Shown here in pieces: positions 9,801-25,100 of a stretch of DNA of 41,748 nucleotides. The notes below the pieces were generated by a model. It searched no databases and was not told where the DNA came from. It was given only the letters and a program-made list of their open reading frames with translations. Made by a program: the position numbers and the translations under genes. Source of the DNA: Owenia fusiformis (lineage: Eukaryota; Annelida; Polychaeta; Sabellida; Oweniidae); NCBI GenBank assembly GCA_903813345.2, contig CAIIXF020000049.1:1-41748 (forward strand), given 5' to 3'. Each line of letters starts with the position of its first letter. Within the stretch, counting starts at the first letter, position 1.

Positions 9801-10864
9801 TGTCACAATTGACCAATTATTTCAAAAAGTAGATGATTGGCCCCTATTGAGTTTAGTGTCAAGATGTAGCTTAGACATAGCTTTAGAACCTCAGATAGGC
9901 CAGTGAGGCCACATAAATCCATAACTCGAGATAAAAAGTCAGGCGTTTGCCCTTTTGCCCATTGACTAGTATGGTGACGTGAATTAGGGCAGTTTTGCCT
10001 ATTAGTCACATGTGAAAGTGACCAAAATTTTTTAAAACTACTCAGAATCGCCCAGAATTGAAGTTTATTAGTGTGAAACATATTTTAGACGGAGGCAAAA
10101 AGGGGAATTTTCATGAACAAATTTAATATTTTTGCTGAATCAGCAGTTTTCGCTTTTTACCCCCAAAACCACTGATTTTGACGATATTTGGCTACAATTT
10201 TGTCCTCAGTGACCCCTAAATGTCATTTGTTGTCGTAAATGGGTAAGCCAACGAGTTGCTATTCATCATAAAGATTGAATTTTGCATCTTATGGTTTCCA
10301 GTATAGAAAGAAGGTACATATCGGGGGTGCAGTCAGAAATTGGTGAGTTAAGTGTCAGTTTTTGATGTATTTGTTCACTCTGAATGACTACATTCGAGCT
10401 AAAAAATATCTCAAAAGTCCCAATTCTCTAGGCCAGAGTCAAAACTGATCAAATTTGTCATCATTTTTCAAATCAGGAGGTTGTTGAATGGAATAAAGTA
10501 TGAAAAAGTGATGATTTTTGTAAGATTTTGCCAAAAAGTGGGCCAAATTTGTCCAATTTTCTGGTTCACGGTTCAGTGATTTTGGCTAAAAATCGCAATA
10601 TGCAATAAAATACTCAATTTCTTGACACGATACTGAAAAATGTCACCATCAGGCAGTGGATTTCATGATGTAAATGAAAAACTAGTCAAATTTAAAGGAA
10701 AACCATTGGGTTCTTTGAAAAATGACCCCAGGGGTAATGAAGTAGCCATATTTTTCATAATTGCTGTCAGAATATTCTTAAACTGCACAAAACTACTTGA
10801 AAAACTCTAGTAAATTGGAAAAACGCAATTTAAAGCCAGAAATCATCCAACCATGTGGCTATTA

Positions 10865-12195
10865 GGCCAAAATGCCCTAATACGTCACTTCCGCTGAATA
10901 GAAAAAAGTAGTATTCAAAAATAAATGTAGTCCCAACACAATTGTGATCATGACGAGTCAGTAAGCTAGTATGTAGGCACAGTTGTAATCTTTTTGCAAT
11001 GGCAACATGCCATTTCTTCTGAAAATGCGTTTATTTGGGTTATCTGAAGGAAAATTTCGAGTCAAGTGGCGTATTAATTTTGCCTTCATTTTTGTGAATT
11101 TCAATTTGTGTCTGCAGAGAGAGGGGGTAGTGTCACAATTGACCAATTATTTCAAAAAGTAGATGATTGGCCCCTATTGAGTTTAGTGTCAAGATGTAGC
11201 TTAGACATAGCTTTAGAACCTCAGATAGGCCAGTGAGGCCACATAAATCCATAACTCGAGATAAAAAGTCAGGCGTTTGCCCTTTTGCCCATTGACTAGT
11301 ATGGTGACGTGAATTAGGGCAGTTTTGCCTATTAGTCACATGTGAAAGTGACCAAAATTTTTTAAAACTACTCAGAATCGCCCAGAATTGAAGTTTATTA
11401 GTGTGAAACATATTTTAGACGGAGGCAAAAAGGGGAATTTTCATGAACAAATTTAATATTTTTGCTGAATCAGCAGTTTTCGCTTTTTACCCCCAAAACC
11501 ACTGATTTTGACGATATTTGGCTACAATTTTGTCCTCAGTGACCCCTAAATGTCATTTGTTGTCGTAAATGGGTAAGCCAACGAGTTGCTATTCATCATA
11601 AAGATTGAATTTTGCATCTTATGGTTTCCAGTATAGAAAGAAGGTACATATCGGGGGTGCAGTCAGAAATTGGTGAGTTAAGTGTCAGTTTTTGATGTAT
11701 TTGTTCACTCTGAATGACTACATTCGAGCTAAAAAATATCTCAAAAGTCCCAATTCTCTAGGCCAGAGTCAAAACTGATCAAATTTGTCATCATTTTTCA
11801 AATCAGGAGGTTGTTGAATGGAATAAAGTATGAAAAAGTGATGATTTTTGTAAGATTTTGCCAAAAAGTGGGCCAAATTTGTCCAATTTTCTGGTTCACG
11901 GTTCAGTGATTTTGGCTAAAAATCGCAATATGCAATAAAATACTCAATTTCTTGACACGATACTGAAAAATGTCACCATCAGGCAGTGGATTTCATGATG
12001 TAAATGAAAAACTAGTCAAATTTAAAGGAAAACCATTGGGTTCTTTGAAAAATGACCCCAGGGGTAATGAAGTAGCCATATTTTTCATAATTGCTGTCAG
12101 AATATTCTTAAACTGCACAAAACTACTTGAAAAACTCTAGTAAATTGGAAAAAACGCAATTTAAAGCCAGAAATCATCCAACCATGTGGCTATTA
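10865..12195 (+). repeat. Copy 9, A6 variant (1331 bases)
   Basis: The A tract is six long at 12149-12154. Copy 9 lies seven units after copy 2 and could be the first unit of a duplicated seven-unit block. Confidence 0.9.
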
Positions 12196-14855
12196 GGCCA
12201 AAATGCCCTAATACGTCACTTCCGCTGAATAGAAAAAAGTAGTATTCAAAAATAAATGTAGTCCCAACACAATTGTGATCATGACGAGTCAGTAAGCTAG
12301 TATGTAGGCACAGTTGTAATCTTTTTGCAATGGCAACATGCCATTTCTTCTGAAAATGCGTTTATTTGGGTTATCTGAAGGAAAATTTCGAGTCAAGTGG
12401 CGTATTAATTTTGCCTTCATTTTTGTGAATTTCAATTTGTGTCTGCAGAGAGAGGGGGTAGTGTCACAATTGACCAATTATTTCAAAAAGTAGATGATTG
12501 GCCCCTATTGAGTTTAGTGTCAAGATGTAGCTTAGACATAGCTTTAGAACCTCAGATAGGCCAGTGAGGCCACATAAATCCATAACTCGAGATAAAAAGT
12601 CAGGCGTTTGCCCTTTTGCCCATTGACTAGTATGGTGACGTGAATTAGGGCAGTTTTGCCTATTAGTCACATGTGAAAGTGACCAAAATTTTTTAAAACT
12701 ACTCAGAATCGCCCAGAATTGAAGTTTATTAGTGTGAAACATATTTTAGACGGAGGCAAAAAGGGGAATTTTCATGAACAAATTTAATATTTTTGCTGAA
12801 TCAGCAGTTTTCGCTTTTTACCCCCAAAACCACTGATTTTGACGATATTTGGCTACAATTTTGTCCTCAGTGACCCCTAAATGTCATTTGTTGTCGTAAA
12901 TGGGTAAGCCAACGAGTTGCTATTCATCATAAAGATTGAATTTTGCATCTTATGGTTTCCAGTATAGAAAGAAGGTACATATCGGGGGTGCAGTCAGAAA
13001 TTGGTGAGTTAAGTGTCAGTTTTTGATGTATTTGTTCACTCTGAATGACTACATTCGAGCTAAAAAATATCTCAAAAGTCCCAATTCTCTAGGCCAGAGT
13101 CAAAACTGATCAAATTTGTCATCATTTTTCAAATCAGGAGGTTGTTGAATGGAATAAAGTATGAAAAAGTGATGATTTTTGTAAGATTTTGCCAAAAAGT
13201 GGGCCAAATTTGTCCAATTTTCTGGTTCACGGTTCAGTGATTTTGGCTAAAAATCGCAATATGCAATAAAATACTCAATTTCTTGACACGATACTGAAAA
13301 ATGTCACCATCAGGCAGTGGATTTCATGATGTAAATGAAAAACTAGTCAAATTTAAAGGAAAACCATTGGGTTCTTTGAAAAATGACCCCAGGGGTAATG
13401 AAGTAGCCATATTTTTCATAATTGCTGTCAGAATATTCTTAAACTGCACAAAACTACTTGAAAAACTCTAGTAAATTGGAAAAACGCAATTTAAAGCCAG
13501 AAATCATCCAACCATGTGGCTATTAGGCCAAAATGCCCTAATACGTCACTTCCGCTGAATAGAAAAAAGTAGTATTCAAAAATAAATGTAGTCCCAACAC
13601 AATTGTGATCATGACGAGTCAGTAAGCTAGTATGTAGGCACAGTTGTAATCTTTTTGCAATGGCAACATGCCATTTCTTCTGAAAATGCGTTTATTTGGG
13701 TTATCTGAAGGAAAATTTCGAGTCAAGTGGCGTATTAATTTTGCCTTCATTTTTGTGAATTTCAATTTGTGTCTGCAGAGAGAGGGGGTAGTGTCACAAT
13801 TGACCAATTATTTCAAAAAGTAGATGATTGGCCCCTATTGAGTTTAGTGTCAAGATGTAGCTTAGACATAGCTTTAGAACCTCAGATAGGCCAGTGAGGC
13901 CACATAAATCCATAACTCGAGATAAAAAGTCAGGCGTTTGCCCTTTTGCCCATTGACTAGTATGGTGACGTGAATTAGGGCAGTTTTGCCTATTAGTCAC
14001 ATGTGAAAGTGACCAAAATTTTTTAAAACTACTCAGAATCGCCCAGAATTGAAGTTTATTAGTGTGAAACATATTTTAGACGGAGGCAAAAAGGGGAATT
14101 TTCATGAACAAATTTAATATTTTTGCTGAATCAGCAGTTTTCGCTTTTTACCCCCAAAACCACTGATTTTGACGATATTTGGCTACAATTTTGTCCTCAG
14201 TGACCCCTAAATGTCATTTGTTGTCGTAAATGGGTAAGCCAACGAGTTGCTATTCATCATAAAGATTGAATTTTGCATCTTATGGTTTCCAGTATAGAAA
14301 GAAGGTACATATCGGGGGTGCAGTCAGAAATTGGTGAGTTAAGTGTCAGTTTTTGATGTATTTGTTCACTCTGAATGACTACATTCGAGCTAAAAAATAT
14401 CTCAAAAGTCCCAATTCTCTAGGCCAGAGTCAAAACTGATCAAATTTGTCATCATTTTTCAAATCAGGAGGTTGTTGAATGGAATAAAGTATGAAAAAGT
14501 GATGATTTTTGTAAGATTTTGCCAAAAAGTGGGCCAAATTTGTCCAATTTTCTGGTTCACGGTTCAGTGATTTTGGCTAAAAATCGCAATATGCAATAAA
14601 ATACTCAATTTCTTGACACGATACTGAAAAATGTCACCATCAGGCAGTGGATTTCATGATGTAAATGAAAAACTAGTCAAATTTAAAGGAAAACCATTGG
14701 GTTCTTTGAAAAATGACCCCAGGGGTAATGAAGTAGCCATATTTTTCATAATTGCTGTCAGAATATTCTTAAACTGCACAAAACTACTTGAAAAACTCTA
14801 GTAAATTGGAAAAACGCAATTTAAAGCCAGAAATCATCCAACCATGTGGCTATTA

Positions 14856-16186
14856 GGCCAAAATGCCCTAATACGTCACTTCCGCTGAATAGAAAAAAGT
14901 AGTATTCAAAAATAAATGTAGTCCCAACACAATTGTGATCATGACGAGTCAGTAAGCTAGTATGTAGGCACAGTTGTAATCTTTTTGCAATGGCAACATG
15001 CCATTTCTTCTGAAAATGCGTTTATTTGGGTTATCTGAAGGAAAATTTCGAGTCAAGTGGCGTATTAATTTTGCCTTCATTTTTGTGAATTTCAATTTGT
15101 GTCTGCAGAGAGAGGGGGTAGTGTCACAATTGACCAATTATTTCAAAAAGTAGATGATTGGCCCCTATTGAGTTTAGTGTCAAGATGTAGCTTAGACATA
15201 GCTTTAGAACCTCAGATAGGCCAGTGAGGCCACATAAATCCATAACTCGAGATAAAAAGTCAGGCGTTTGCCCTTTTGCCCATTGACTAGTATGGTGACG
15301 TGAATTAGGGCAGTTTTGCCTATTAGTCACATGTGAAAGTGACCAAAATTTTTTAAAACTACTCAGAATCGCCCAGAATTGAAGTTTATTAGTGTGAAAC
15401 ATATTTTAGACGGAGGCAAAAAGGGGAATTTTCATGAACAAATTTAATATTTTTGCTGAATCAGCAGTTTTCGCTTTTTACCCCCAAAACCACTGATTTT
15501 GACGATATTTGGCTACAATTTTGTCCTCAGTGACCCCTAAATGTCATTTGTTGTCGTAAATGGGTAAGCCAACGAGTTGCTATTCATCATAAAGATTGAA
15601 TTTTGCATCTTATGGTTTCCAGTATAGAAAGAAGGTACATATCGGGGGTGCAGTCAGAAATTGGTGAGTTAAGTGTCAGTTTTTGATGTATTTGTTCACT
15701 CTGAATGACTACATTCGAGCTAAAAAATATCTCAAAAGTCCCAATTCTCTAGGCCAGAGTCAAAACTGATCAAATTTGTCATCATTTTTCAAATCAGGAG
15801 GTTGTTGAATGGAATAAAGTATGAAAAAGTGATGATTTTTGTAAGATTTTGCCAAAAAGTGGGCCAAATTTGTCCAATTTTCTGGTTCACGGTTCAGTGA
15901 TTTTGGCTAAAAATCGCAATATGCAATAAAATACTCAATTTCTTGACACGATACTGAAAAATGTCACCATCAGGCAGTGGATTTCATGATGTAAATGAAA
16001 AACTAGTCAAATTTAAAGGAAAACCATTGGGTTCTTTGAAAAATGACCCCAGGGGTAATGAAGTAGCCATATTTTTCATAATTGCTGTCAGAATATTCTT
16101 AAACTGCACAAAACTACTTGAAAAACTCTAGTAAATTGGAAAAAACGCAATTTAAAGCCAGAAATCATCCAACCATGTGGCTATTA
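14856..16186 (+). repeat. Copy 12, A6 variant (1331 bases)
   Basis: The A tract is six long at 16140-16145. Copy 12 lies seven units after copy 5 and three after copy 9, completing the pattern that suggests a block duplication. After it, sixteen successive copies (13-28) carry A5. Confidence 0.9.
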
Positions 16187-19100
16187 GGCCAAAATGCCCT
16201 AATACGTCACTTCCGCTGAATAGAAAAAAGTAGTATTCAAAAATAAATGTAGTCCCAACACAATTGTGATCATGACGAGTCAGTAAGCTAGTATGTAGGC
16301 ACAGTTGTAATCTTTTTGCAATGGCAACATGCCATTTCTTCTGAAAATGCGTTTATTTGGGTTATCTGAAGGAAAATTTCGAGTCAAGTGGCGTATTAAT
16401 TTTGCCTTCATTTTTGTGAATTTCAATTTGTGTCTGCAGAGAGAGGGGGTAGTGTCACAATTGACCAATTATTTCAAAAAGTAGATGATTGGCCCCTATT
16501 GAGTTTAGTGTCAAGATGTAGCTTAGACATAGCTTTAGAACCTCAGATAGGCCAGTGAGGCCACATAAATCCATAACTCGAGATAAAAAGTCAGGCGTTT
16601 GCCCTTTTGCCCATTGACTAGTATGGTGACGTGAATTAGGGCAGTTTTGCCTATTAGTCACATGTGAAAGTGACCAAAATTTTTTAAAACTACTCAGAAT
16701 CGCCCAGAATTGAAGTTTATTAGTGTGAAACATATTTTAGACGGAGGCAAAAAGGGGAATTTTCATGAACAAATTTAATATTTTTGCTGAATCAGCAGTT
16801 TTCGCTTTTTACCCCCAAAACCACTGATTTTGACGATATTTGGCTACAATTTTGTCCTCAGTGACCCCTAAATGTCATTTGTTGTCGTAAATGGGTAAGC
16901 CAACGAGTTGCTATTCATCATAAAGATTGAATTTTGCATCTTATGGTTTCCAGTATAGAAAGAAGGTACATATCGGGGGTGCAGTCAGAAATTGGTGAGT
17001 TAAGTGTCAGTTTTTGATGTATTTGTTCACTCTGAATGACTACATTCGAGCTAAAAAATATCTCAAAAGTCCCAATTCTCTAGGCCAGAGTCAAAACTGA
17101 TCAAATTTGTCATCATTTTTCAAATCAGGAGGTTGTTGAATGGAATAAAGTATGAAAAAGTGATGATTTTTGTAAGATTTTGCCAAAAAGTGGGCCAAAT
17201 TTGTCCAATTTTCTGGTTCACGGTTCAGTGATTTTGGCTAAAAATCGCAATATGCAATAAAATACTCAATTTCTTGACACGATACTGAAAAATGTCACCA
17301 TCAGGCAGTGGATTTCATGATGTAAATGAAAAACTAGTCAAATTTAAAGGAAAACCATTGGGTTCTTTGAAAAATGACCCCAGGGGTAATGAAGTAGCCA
17401 TATTTTTCATAATTGCTGTCAGAATATTCTTAAACTGCACAAAACTACTTGAAAAACTCTAGTAAATTGGAAAAACGCAATTTAAAGCCAGAAATCATCC
17501 AACCATGTGGCTATTAGGCCAAAATGCCCTAATACGTCACTTCCGCTGAATAGAAAAAAGTAGTATTCAAAAATAAATGTAGTCCCAACACAATTGTGAT
17601 CATGACGAGTCAGTAAGCTAGTATGTAGGCACAGTTGTAATCTTTTTGCAATGGCAACATGCCATTTCTTCTGAAAATGCGTTTATTTGGGTTATCTGAA
17701 GGAAAATTTCGAGTCAAGTGGCGTATTAATTTTGCCTTCATTTTTGTGAATTTCAATTTGTGTCTGCAGAGAGAGGGGGTAGTGTCACAATTGACCAATT
17801 ATTTCAAAAAGTAGATGATTGGCCCCTATTGAGTTTAGTGTCAAGATGTAGCTTAGACATAGCTTTAGAACCTCAGATAGGCCAGTGAGGCCACATAAAT
17901 CCATAACTCGAGATAAAAAGTCAGGCGTTTGCCCTTTTGCCCATTGACTAGTATGGTGACGTGAATTAGGGCAGTTTTGCCTATTAGTCACATGTGAAAG
18001 TGACCAAAATTTTTTAAAACTACTCAGAATCGCCCAGAATTGAAGTTTATTAGTGTGAAACATATTTTAGACGGAGGCAAAAAGGGGAATTTTCATGAAC
18101 AAATTTAATATTTTTGCTGAATCAGCAGTTTTCGCTTTTTACCCCCAAAACCACTGATTTTGACGATATTTGGCTACAATTTTGTCCTCAGTGACCCCTA
18201 AATGTCATTTGTTGTCGTAAATGGGTAAGCCAACGAGTTGCTATTCATCATAAAGATTGAATTTTGCATCTTATGGTTTCCAGTATAGAAAGAAGGTACA
18301 TATCGGGGGTGCAGTCAGAAATTGGTGAGTTAAGTGTCAGTTTTTGATGTATTTGTTCACTCTGAATGACTACATTCGAGCTAAAAAATATCTCAAAAGT
18401 CCCAATTCTCTAGGCCAGAGTCAAAACTGATCAAATTTGTCATCATTTTTCAAATCAGGAGGTTGTTGAATGGAATAAAGTATGAAAAAGTGATGATTTT
18501 TGTAAGATTTTGCCAAAAAGTGGGCCAAATTTGTCCAATTTTCTGGTTCACGGTTCAGTGATTTTGGCTAAAAATCGCAATATGCAATAAAATACTCAAT
18601 TTCTTGACACGATACTGAAAAATGTCACCATCAGGCAGTGGATTTCATGATGTAAATGAAAAACTAGTCAAATTTAAAGGAAAACCATTGGGTTCTTTGA
18701 AAAATGACCCCAGGGGTAATGAAGTAGCCATATTTTTCATAATTGCTGTCAGAATATTCTTAAACTGCACAAAACTACTTGAAAAACTCTAGTAAATTGG
18801 AAAAACGCAATTTAAAGCCAGAAATCATCCAACCATGTGGCTATTAGGCCAAAATGCCCTAATACGTCACTTCCGCTGAATAGAAAAAAGTAGTATTCAA
18901 AAATAAATGTAGTCCCAACACAATTGTGATCATGACGAGTCAGTAAGCTAGTATGTAGGCACAGTTGTAATCTTTTTGCAATGGCAACATGCCATTTCTT
19001 CTGAAAATGCGTTTATTTGGGTTATCTGAAGGAAAATTTCGAGTCAAGTGGCGTATTAATTTTGCCTTCATTTTTGTGAATTTCAATTTGTGTCTGCAGA

Positions 19101-22100
19101 GAGAGGGGGTAGTGTCACAATTGACCAATTATTTCAAAAAGTAGATGATTGGCCCCTATTGAGTTTAGTGTCAAGATGTAGCTTAGACATAGCTTTAGAA
19201 CCTCAGATAGGCCAGTGAGGCCACATAAATCCATAACTCGAGATAAAAAGTCAGGCGTTTGCCCTTTTGCCCATTGACTAGTATGGTGACGTGAATTAGG
19301 GCAGTTTTGCCTATTAGTCACATGTGAAAGTGACCAAAATTTTTTAAAACTACTCAGAATCGCCCAGAATTGAAGTTTATTAGTGTGAAACATATTTTAG
19401 ACGGAGGCAAAAAGGGGAATTTTCATGAACAAATTTAATATTTTTGCTGAATCAGCAGTTTTCGCTTTTTACCCCCAAAACCACTGATTTTGACGATATT
19501 TGGCTACAATTTTGTCCTCAGTGACCCCTAAATGTCATTTGTTGTCGTAAATGGGTAAGCCAACGAGTTGCTATTCATCATAAAGATTGAATTTTGCATC
19601 TTATGGTTTCCAGTATAGAAAGAAGGTACATATCGGGGGTGCAGTCAGAAATTGGTGAGTTAAGTGTCAGTTTTTGATGTATTTGTTCACTCTGAATGAC
19701 TACATTCGAGCTAAAAAATATCTCAAAAGTCCCAATTCTCTAGGCCAGAGTCAAAACTGATCAAATTTGTCATCATTTTTCAAATCAGGAGGTTGTTGAA
19801 TGGAATAAAGTATGAAAAAGTGATGATTTTTGTAAGATTTTGCCAAAAAGTGGGCCAAATTTGTCCAATTTTCTGGTTCACGGTTCAGTGATTTTGGCTA
19901 AAAATCGCAATATGCAATAAAATACTCAATTTCTTGACACGATACTGAAAAATGTCACCATCAGGCAGTGGATTTCATGATGTAAATGAAAAACTAGTCA
20001 AATTTAAAGGAAAACCATTGGGTTCTTTGAAAAATGACCCCAGGGGTAATGAAGTAGCCATATTTTTCATAATTGCTGTCAGAATATTCTTAAACTGCAC
20101 AAAACTACTTGAAAAACTCTAGTAAATTGGAAAAACGCAATTTAAAGCCAGAAATCATCCAACCATGTGGCTATTAGGCCAAAATGCCCTAATACGTCAC
20201 TTCCGCTGAATAGAAAAAAGTAGTATTCAAAAATAAATGTAGTCCCAACACAATTGTGATCATGACGAGTCAGTAAGCTAGTATGTAGGCACAGTTGTAA
20301 TCTTTTTGCAATGGCAACATGCCATTTCTTCTGAAAATGCGTTTATTTGGGTTATCTGAAGGAAAATTTCGAGTCAAGTGGCGTATTAATTTTGCCTTCA
20401 TTTTTGTGAATTTCAATTTGTGTCTGCAGAGAGAGGGGGTAGTGTCACAATTGACCAATTATTTCAAAAAGTAGATGATTGGCCCCTATTGAGTTTAGTG
20501 TCAAGATGTAGCTTAGACATAGCTTTAGAACCTCAGATAGGCCAGTGAGGCCACATAAATCCATAACTCGAGATAAAAAGTCAGGCGTTTGCCCTTTTGC
20601 CCATTGACTAGTATGGTGACGTGAATTAGGGCAGTTTTGCCTATTAGTCACATGTGAAAGTGACCAAAATTTTTTAAAACTACTCAGAATCGCCCAGAAT
20701 TGAAGTTTATTAGTGTGAAACATATTTTAGACGGAGGCAAAAAGGGGAATTTTCATGAACAAATTTAATATTTTTGCTGAATCAGCAGTTTTCGCTTTTT
20801 ACCCCCAAAACCACTGATTTTGACGATATTTGGCTACAATTTTGTCCTCAGTGACCCCTAAATGTCATTTGTTGTCGTAAATGGGTAAGCCAACGAGTTG
20901 CTATTCATCATAAAGATTGAATTTTGCATCTTATGGTTTCCAGTATAGAAAGAAGGTACATATCGGGGGTGCAGTCAGAAATTGGTGAGTTAAGTGTCAG
21001 TTTTTGATGTATTTGTTCACTCTGAATGACTACATTCGAGCTAAAAAATATCTCAAAAGTCCCAATTCTCTAGGCCAGAGTCAAAACTGATCAAATTTGT
21101 CATCATTTTTCAAATCAGGAGGTTGTTGAATGGAATAAAGTATGAAAAAGTGATGATTTTTGTAAGATTTTGCCAAAAAGTGGGCCAAATTTGTCCAATT
21201 TTCTGGTTCACGGTTCAGTGATTTTGGCTAAAAATCGCAATATGCAATAAAATACTCAATTTCTTGACACGATACTGAAAAATGTCACCATCAGGCAGTG
21301 GATTTCATGATGTAAATGAAAAACTAGTCAAATTTAAAGGAAAACCATTGGGTTCTTTGAAAAATGACCCCAGGGGTAATGAAGTAGCCATATTTTTCAT
21401 AATTGCTGTCAGAATATTCTTAAACTGCACAAAACTACTTGAAAAACTCTAGTAAATTGGAAAAACGCAATTTAAAGCCAGAAATCATCCAACCATGTGG
21501 CTATTAGGCCAAAATGCCCTAATACGTCACTTCCGCTGAATAGAAAAAAGTAGTATTCAAAAATAAATGTAGTCCCAACACAATTGTGATCATGACGAGT
21601 CAGTAAGCTAGTATGTAGGCACAGTTGTAATCTTTTTGCAATGGCAACATGCCATTTCTTCTGAAAATGCGTTTATTTGGGTTATCTGAAGGAAAATTTC
21701 GAGTCAAGTGGCGTATTAATTTTGCCTTCATTTTTGTGAATTTCAATTTGTGTCTGCAGAGAGAGGGGGTAGTGTCACAATTGACCAATTATTTCAAAAA
21801 GTAGATGATTGGCCCCTATTGAGTTTAGTGTCAAGATGTAGCTTAGACATAGCTTTAGAACCTCAGATAGGCCAGTGAGGCCACATAAATCCATAACTCG
21901 AGATAAAAAGTCAGGCGTTTGCCCTTTTGCCCATTGACTAGTATGGTGACGTGAATTAGGGCAGTTTTGCCTATTAGTCACATGTGAAAGTGACCAAAAT
22001 TTTTTAAAACTACTCAGAATCGCCCAGAATTGAAGTTTATTAGTGTGAAACATATTTTAGACGGAGGCAAAAAGGGGAATTTTCATGAACAAATTTAATA

Positions 22101-25100
22101 TTTTTGCTGAATCAGCAGTTTTCGCTTTTTACCCCCAAAACCACTGATTTTGACGATATTTGGCTACAATTTTGTCCTCAGTGACCCCTAAATGTCATTT
22201 GTTGTCGTAAATGGGTAAGCCAACGAGTTGCTATTCATCATAAAGATTGAATTTTGCATCTTATGGTTTCCAGTATAGAAAGAAGGTACATATCGGGGGT
22301 GCAGTCAGAAATTGGTGAGTTAAGTGTCAGTTTTTGATGTATTTGTTCACTCTGAATGACTACATTCGAGCTAAAAAATATCTCAAAAGTCCCAATTCTC
22401 TAGGCCAGAGTCAAAACTGATCAAATTTGTCATCATTTTTCAAATCAGGAGGTTGTTGAATGGAATAAAGTATGAAAAAGTGATGATTTTTGTAAGATTT
22501 TGCCAAAAAGTGGGCCAAATTTGTCCAATTTTCTGGTTCACGGTTCAGTGATTTTGGCTAAAAATCGCAATATGCAATAAAATACTCAATTTCTTGACAC
22601 GATACTGAAAAATGTCACCATCAGGCAGTGGATTTCATGATGTAAATGAAAAACTAGTCAAATTTAAAGGAAAACCATTGGGTTCTTTGAAAAATGACCC
22701 CAGGGGTAATGAAGTAGCCATATTTTTCATAATTGCTGTCAGAATATTCTTAAACTGCACAAAACTACTTGAAAAACTCTAGTAAATTGGAAAAACGCAA
22801 TTTAAAGCCAGAAATCATCCAACCATGTGGCTATTAGGCCAAAATGCCCTAATACGTCACTTCCGCTGAATAGAAAAAAGTAGTATTCAAAAATAAATGT
22901 AGTCCCAACACAATTGTGATCATGACGAGTCAGTAAGCTAGTATGTAGGCACAGTTGTAATCTTTTTGCAATGGCAACATGCCATTTCTTCTGAAAATGC
23001 GTTTATTTGGGTTATCTGAAGGAAAATTTCGAGTCAAGTGGCGTATTAATTTTGCCTTCATTTTTGTGAATTTCAATTTGTGTCTGCAGAGAGAGGGGGT
23101 AGTGTCACAATTGACCAATTATTTCAAAAAGTAGATGATTGGCCCCTATTGAGTTTAGTGTCAAGATGTAGCTTAGACATAGCTTTAGAACCTCAGATAG
23201 GCCAGTGAGGCCACATAAATCCATAACTCGAGATAAAAAGTCAGGCGTTTGCCCTTTTGCCCATTGACTAGTATGGTGACGTGAATTAGGGCAGTTTTGC
23301 CTATTAGTCACATGTGAAAGTGACCAAAATTTTTTAAAACTACTCAGAATCGCCCAGAATTGAAGTTTATTAGTGTGAAACATATTTTAGACGGAGGCAA
23401 AAAGGGGAATTTTCATGAACAAATTTAATATTTTTGCTGAATCAGCAGTTTTCGCTTTTTACCCCCAAAACCACTGATTTTGACGATATTTGGCTACAAT
23501 TTTGTCCTCAGTGACCCCTAAATGTCATTTGTTGTCGTAAATGGGTAAGCCAACGAGTTGCTATTCATCATAAAGATTGAATTTTGCATCTTATGGTTTC
23601 CAGTATAGAAAGAAGGTACATATCGGGGGTGCAGTCAGAAATTGGTGAGTTAAGTGTCAGTTTTTGATGTATTTGTTCACTCTGAATGACTACATTCGAG
23701 CTAAAAAATATCTCAAAAGTCCCAATTCTCTAGGCCAGAGTCAAAACTGATCAAATTTGTCATCATTTTTCAAATCAGGAGGTTGTTGAATGGAATAAAG
23801 TATGAAAAAGTGATGATTTTTGTAAGATTTTGCCAAAAAGTGGGCCAAATTTGTCCAATTTTCTGGTTCACGGTTCAGTGATTTTGGCTAAAAATCGCAA
23901 TATGCAATAAAATACTCAATTTCTTGACACGATACTGAAAAATGTCACCATCAGGCAGTGGATTTCATGATGTAAATGAAAAACTAGTCAAATTTAAAGG
24001 AAAACCATTGGGTTCTTTGAAAAATGACCCCAGGGGTAATGAAGTAGCCATATTTTTCATAATTGCTGTCAGAATATTCTTAAACTGCACAAAACTACTT
24101 GAAAAACTCTAGTAAATTGGAAAAACGCAATTTAAAGCCAGAAATCATCCAACCATGTGGCTATTAGGCCAAAATGCCCTAATACGTCACTTCCGCTGAA
24201 TAGAAAAAAGTAGTATTCAAAAATAAATGTAGTCCCAACACAATTGTGATCATGACGAGTCAGTAAGCTAGTATGTAGGCACAGTTGTAATCTTTTTGCA
24301 ATGGCAACATGCCATTTCTTCTGAAAATGCGTTTATTTGGGTTATCTGAAGGAAAATTTCGAGTCAAGTGGCGTATTAATTTTGCCTTCATTTTTGTGAA
24401 TTTCAATTTGTGTCTGCAGAGAGAGGGGGTAGTGTCACAATTGACCAATTATTTCAAAAAGTAGATGATTGGCCCCTATTGAGTTTAGTGTCAAGATGTA
24501 GCTTAGACATAGCTTTAGAACCTCAGATAGGCCAGTGAGGCCACATAAATCCATAACTCGAGATAAAAAGTCAGGCGTTTGCCCTTTTGCCCATTGACTA
24601 GTATGGTGACGTGAATTAGGGCAGTTTTGCCTATTAGTCACATGTGAAAGTGACCAAAATTTTTTAAAACTACTCAGAATCGCCCAGAATTGAAGTTTAT
24701 TAGTGTGAAACATATTTTAGACGGAGGCAAAAAGGGGAATTTTCATGAACAAATTTAATATTTTTGCTGAATCAGCAGTTTTCGCTTTTTACCCCCAAAA
24801 CCACTGATTTTGACGATATTTGGCTACAATTTTGTCCTCAGTGACCCCTAAATGTCATTTGTTGTCGTAAATGGGTAAGCCAACGAGTTGCTATTCATCA
24901 TAAAGATTGAATTTTGCATCTTATGGTTTCCAGTATAGAAAGAAGGTACATATCGGGGGTGCAGTCAGAAATTGGTGAGTTAAGTGTCAGTTTTTGATGT
25001 ATTTGTTCACTCTGAATGACTACATTCGAGCTAAAAAATATCTCAAAAGTCCCAATTCTCTAGGCCAGAGTCAAAACTGATCAAATTTGTCATCATTTTT

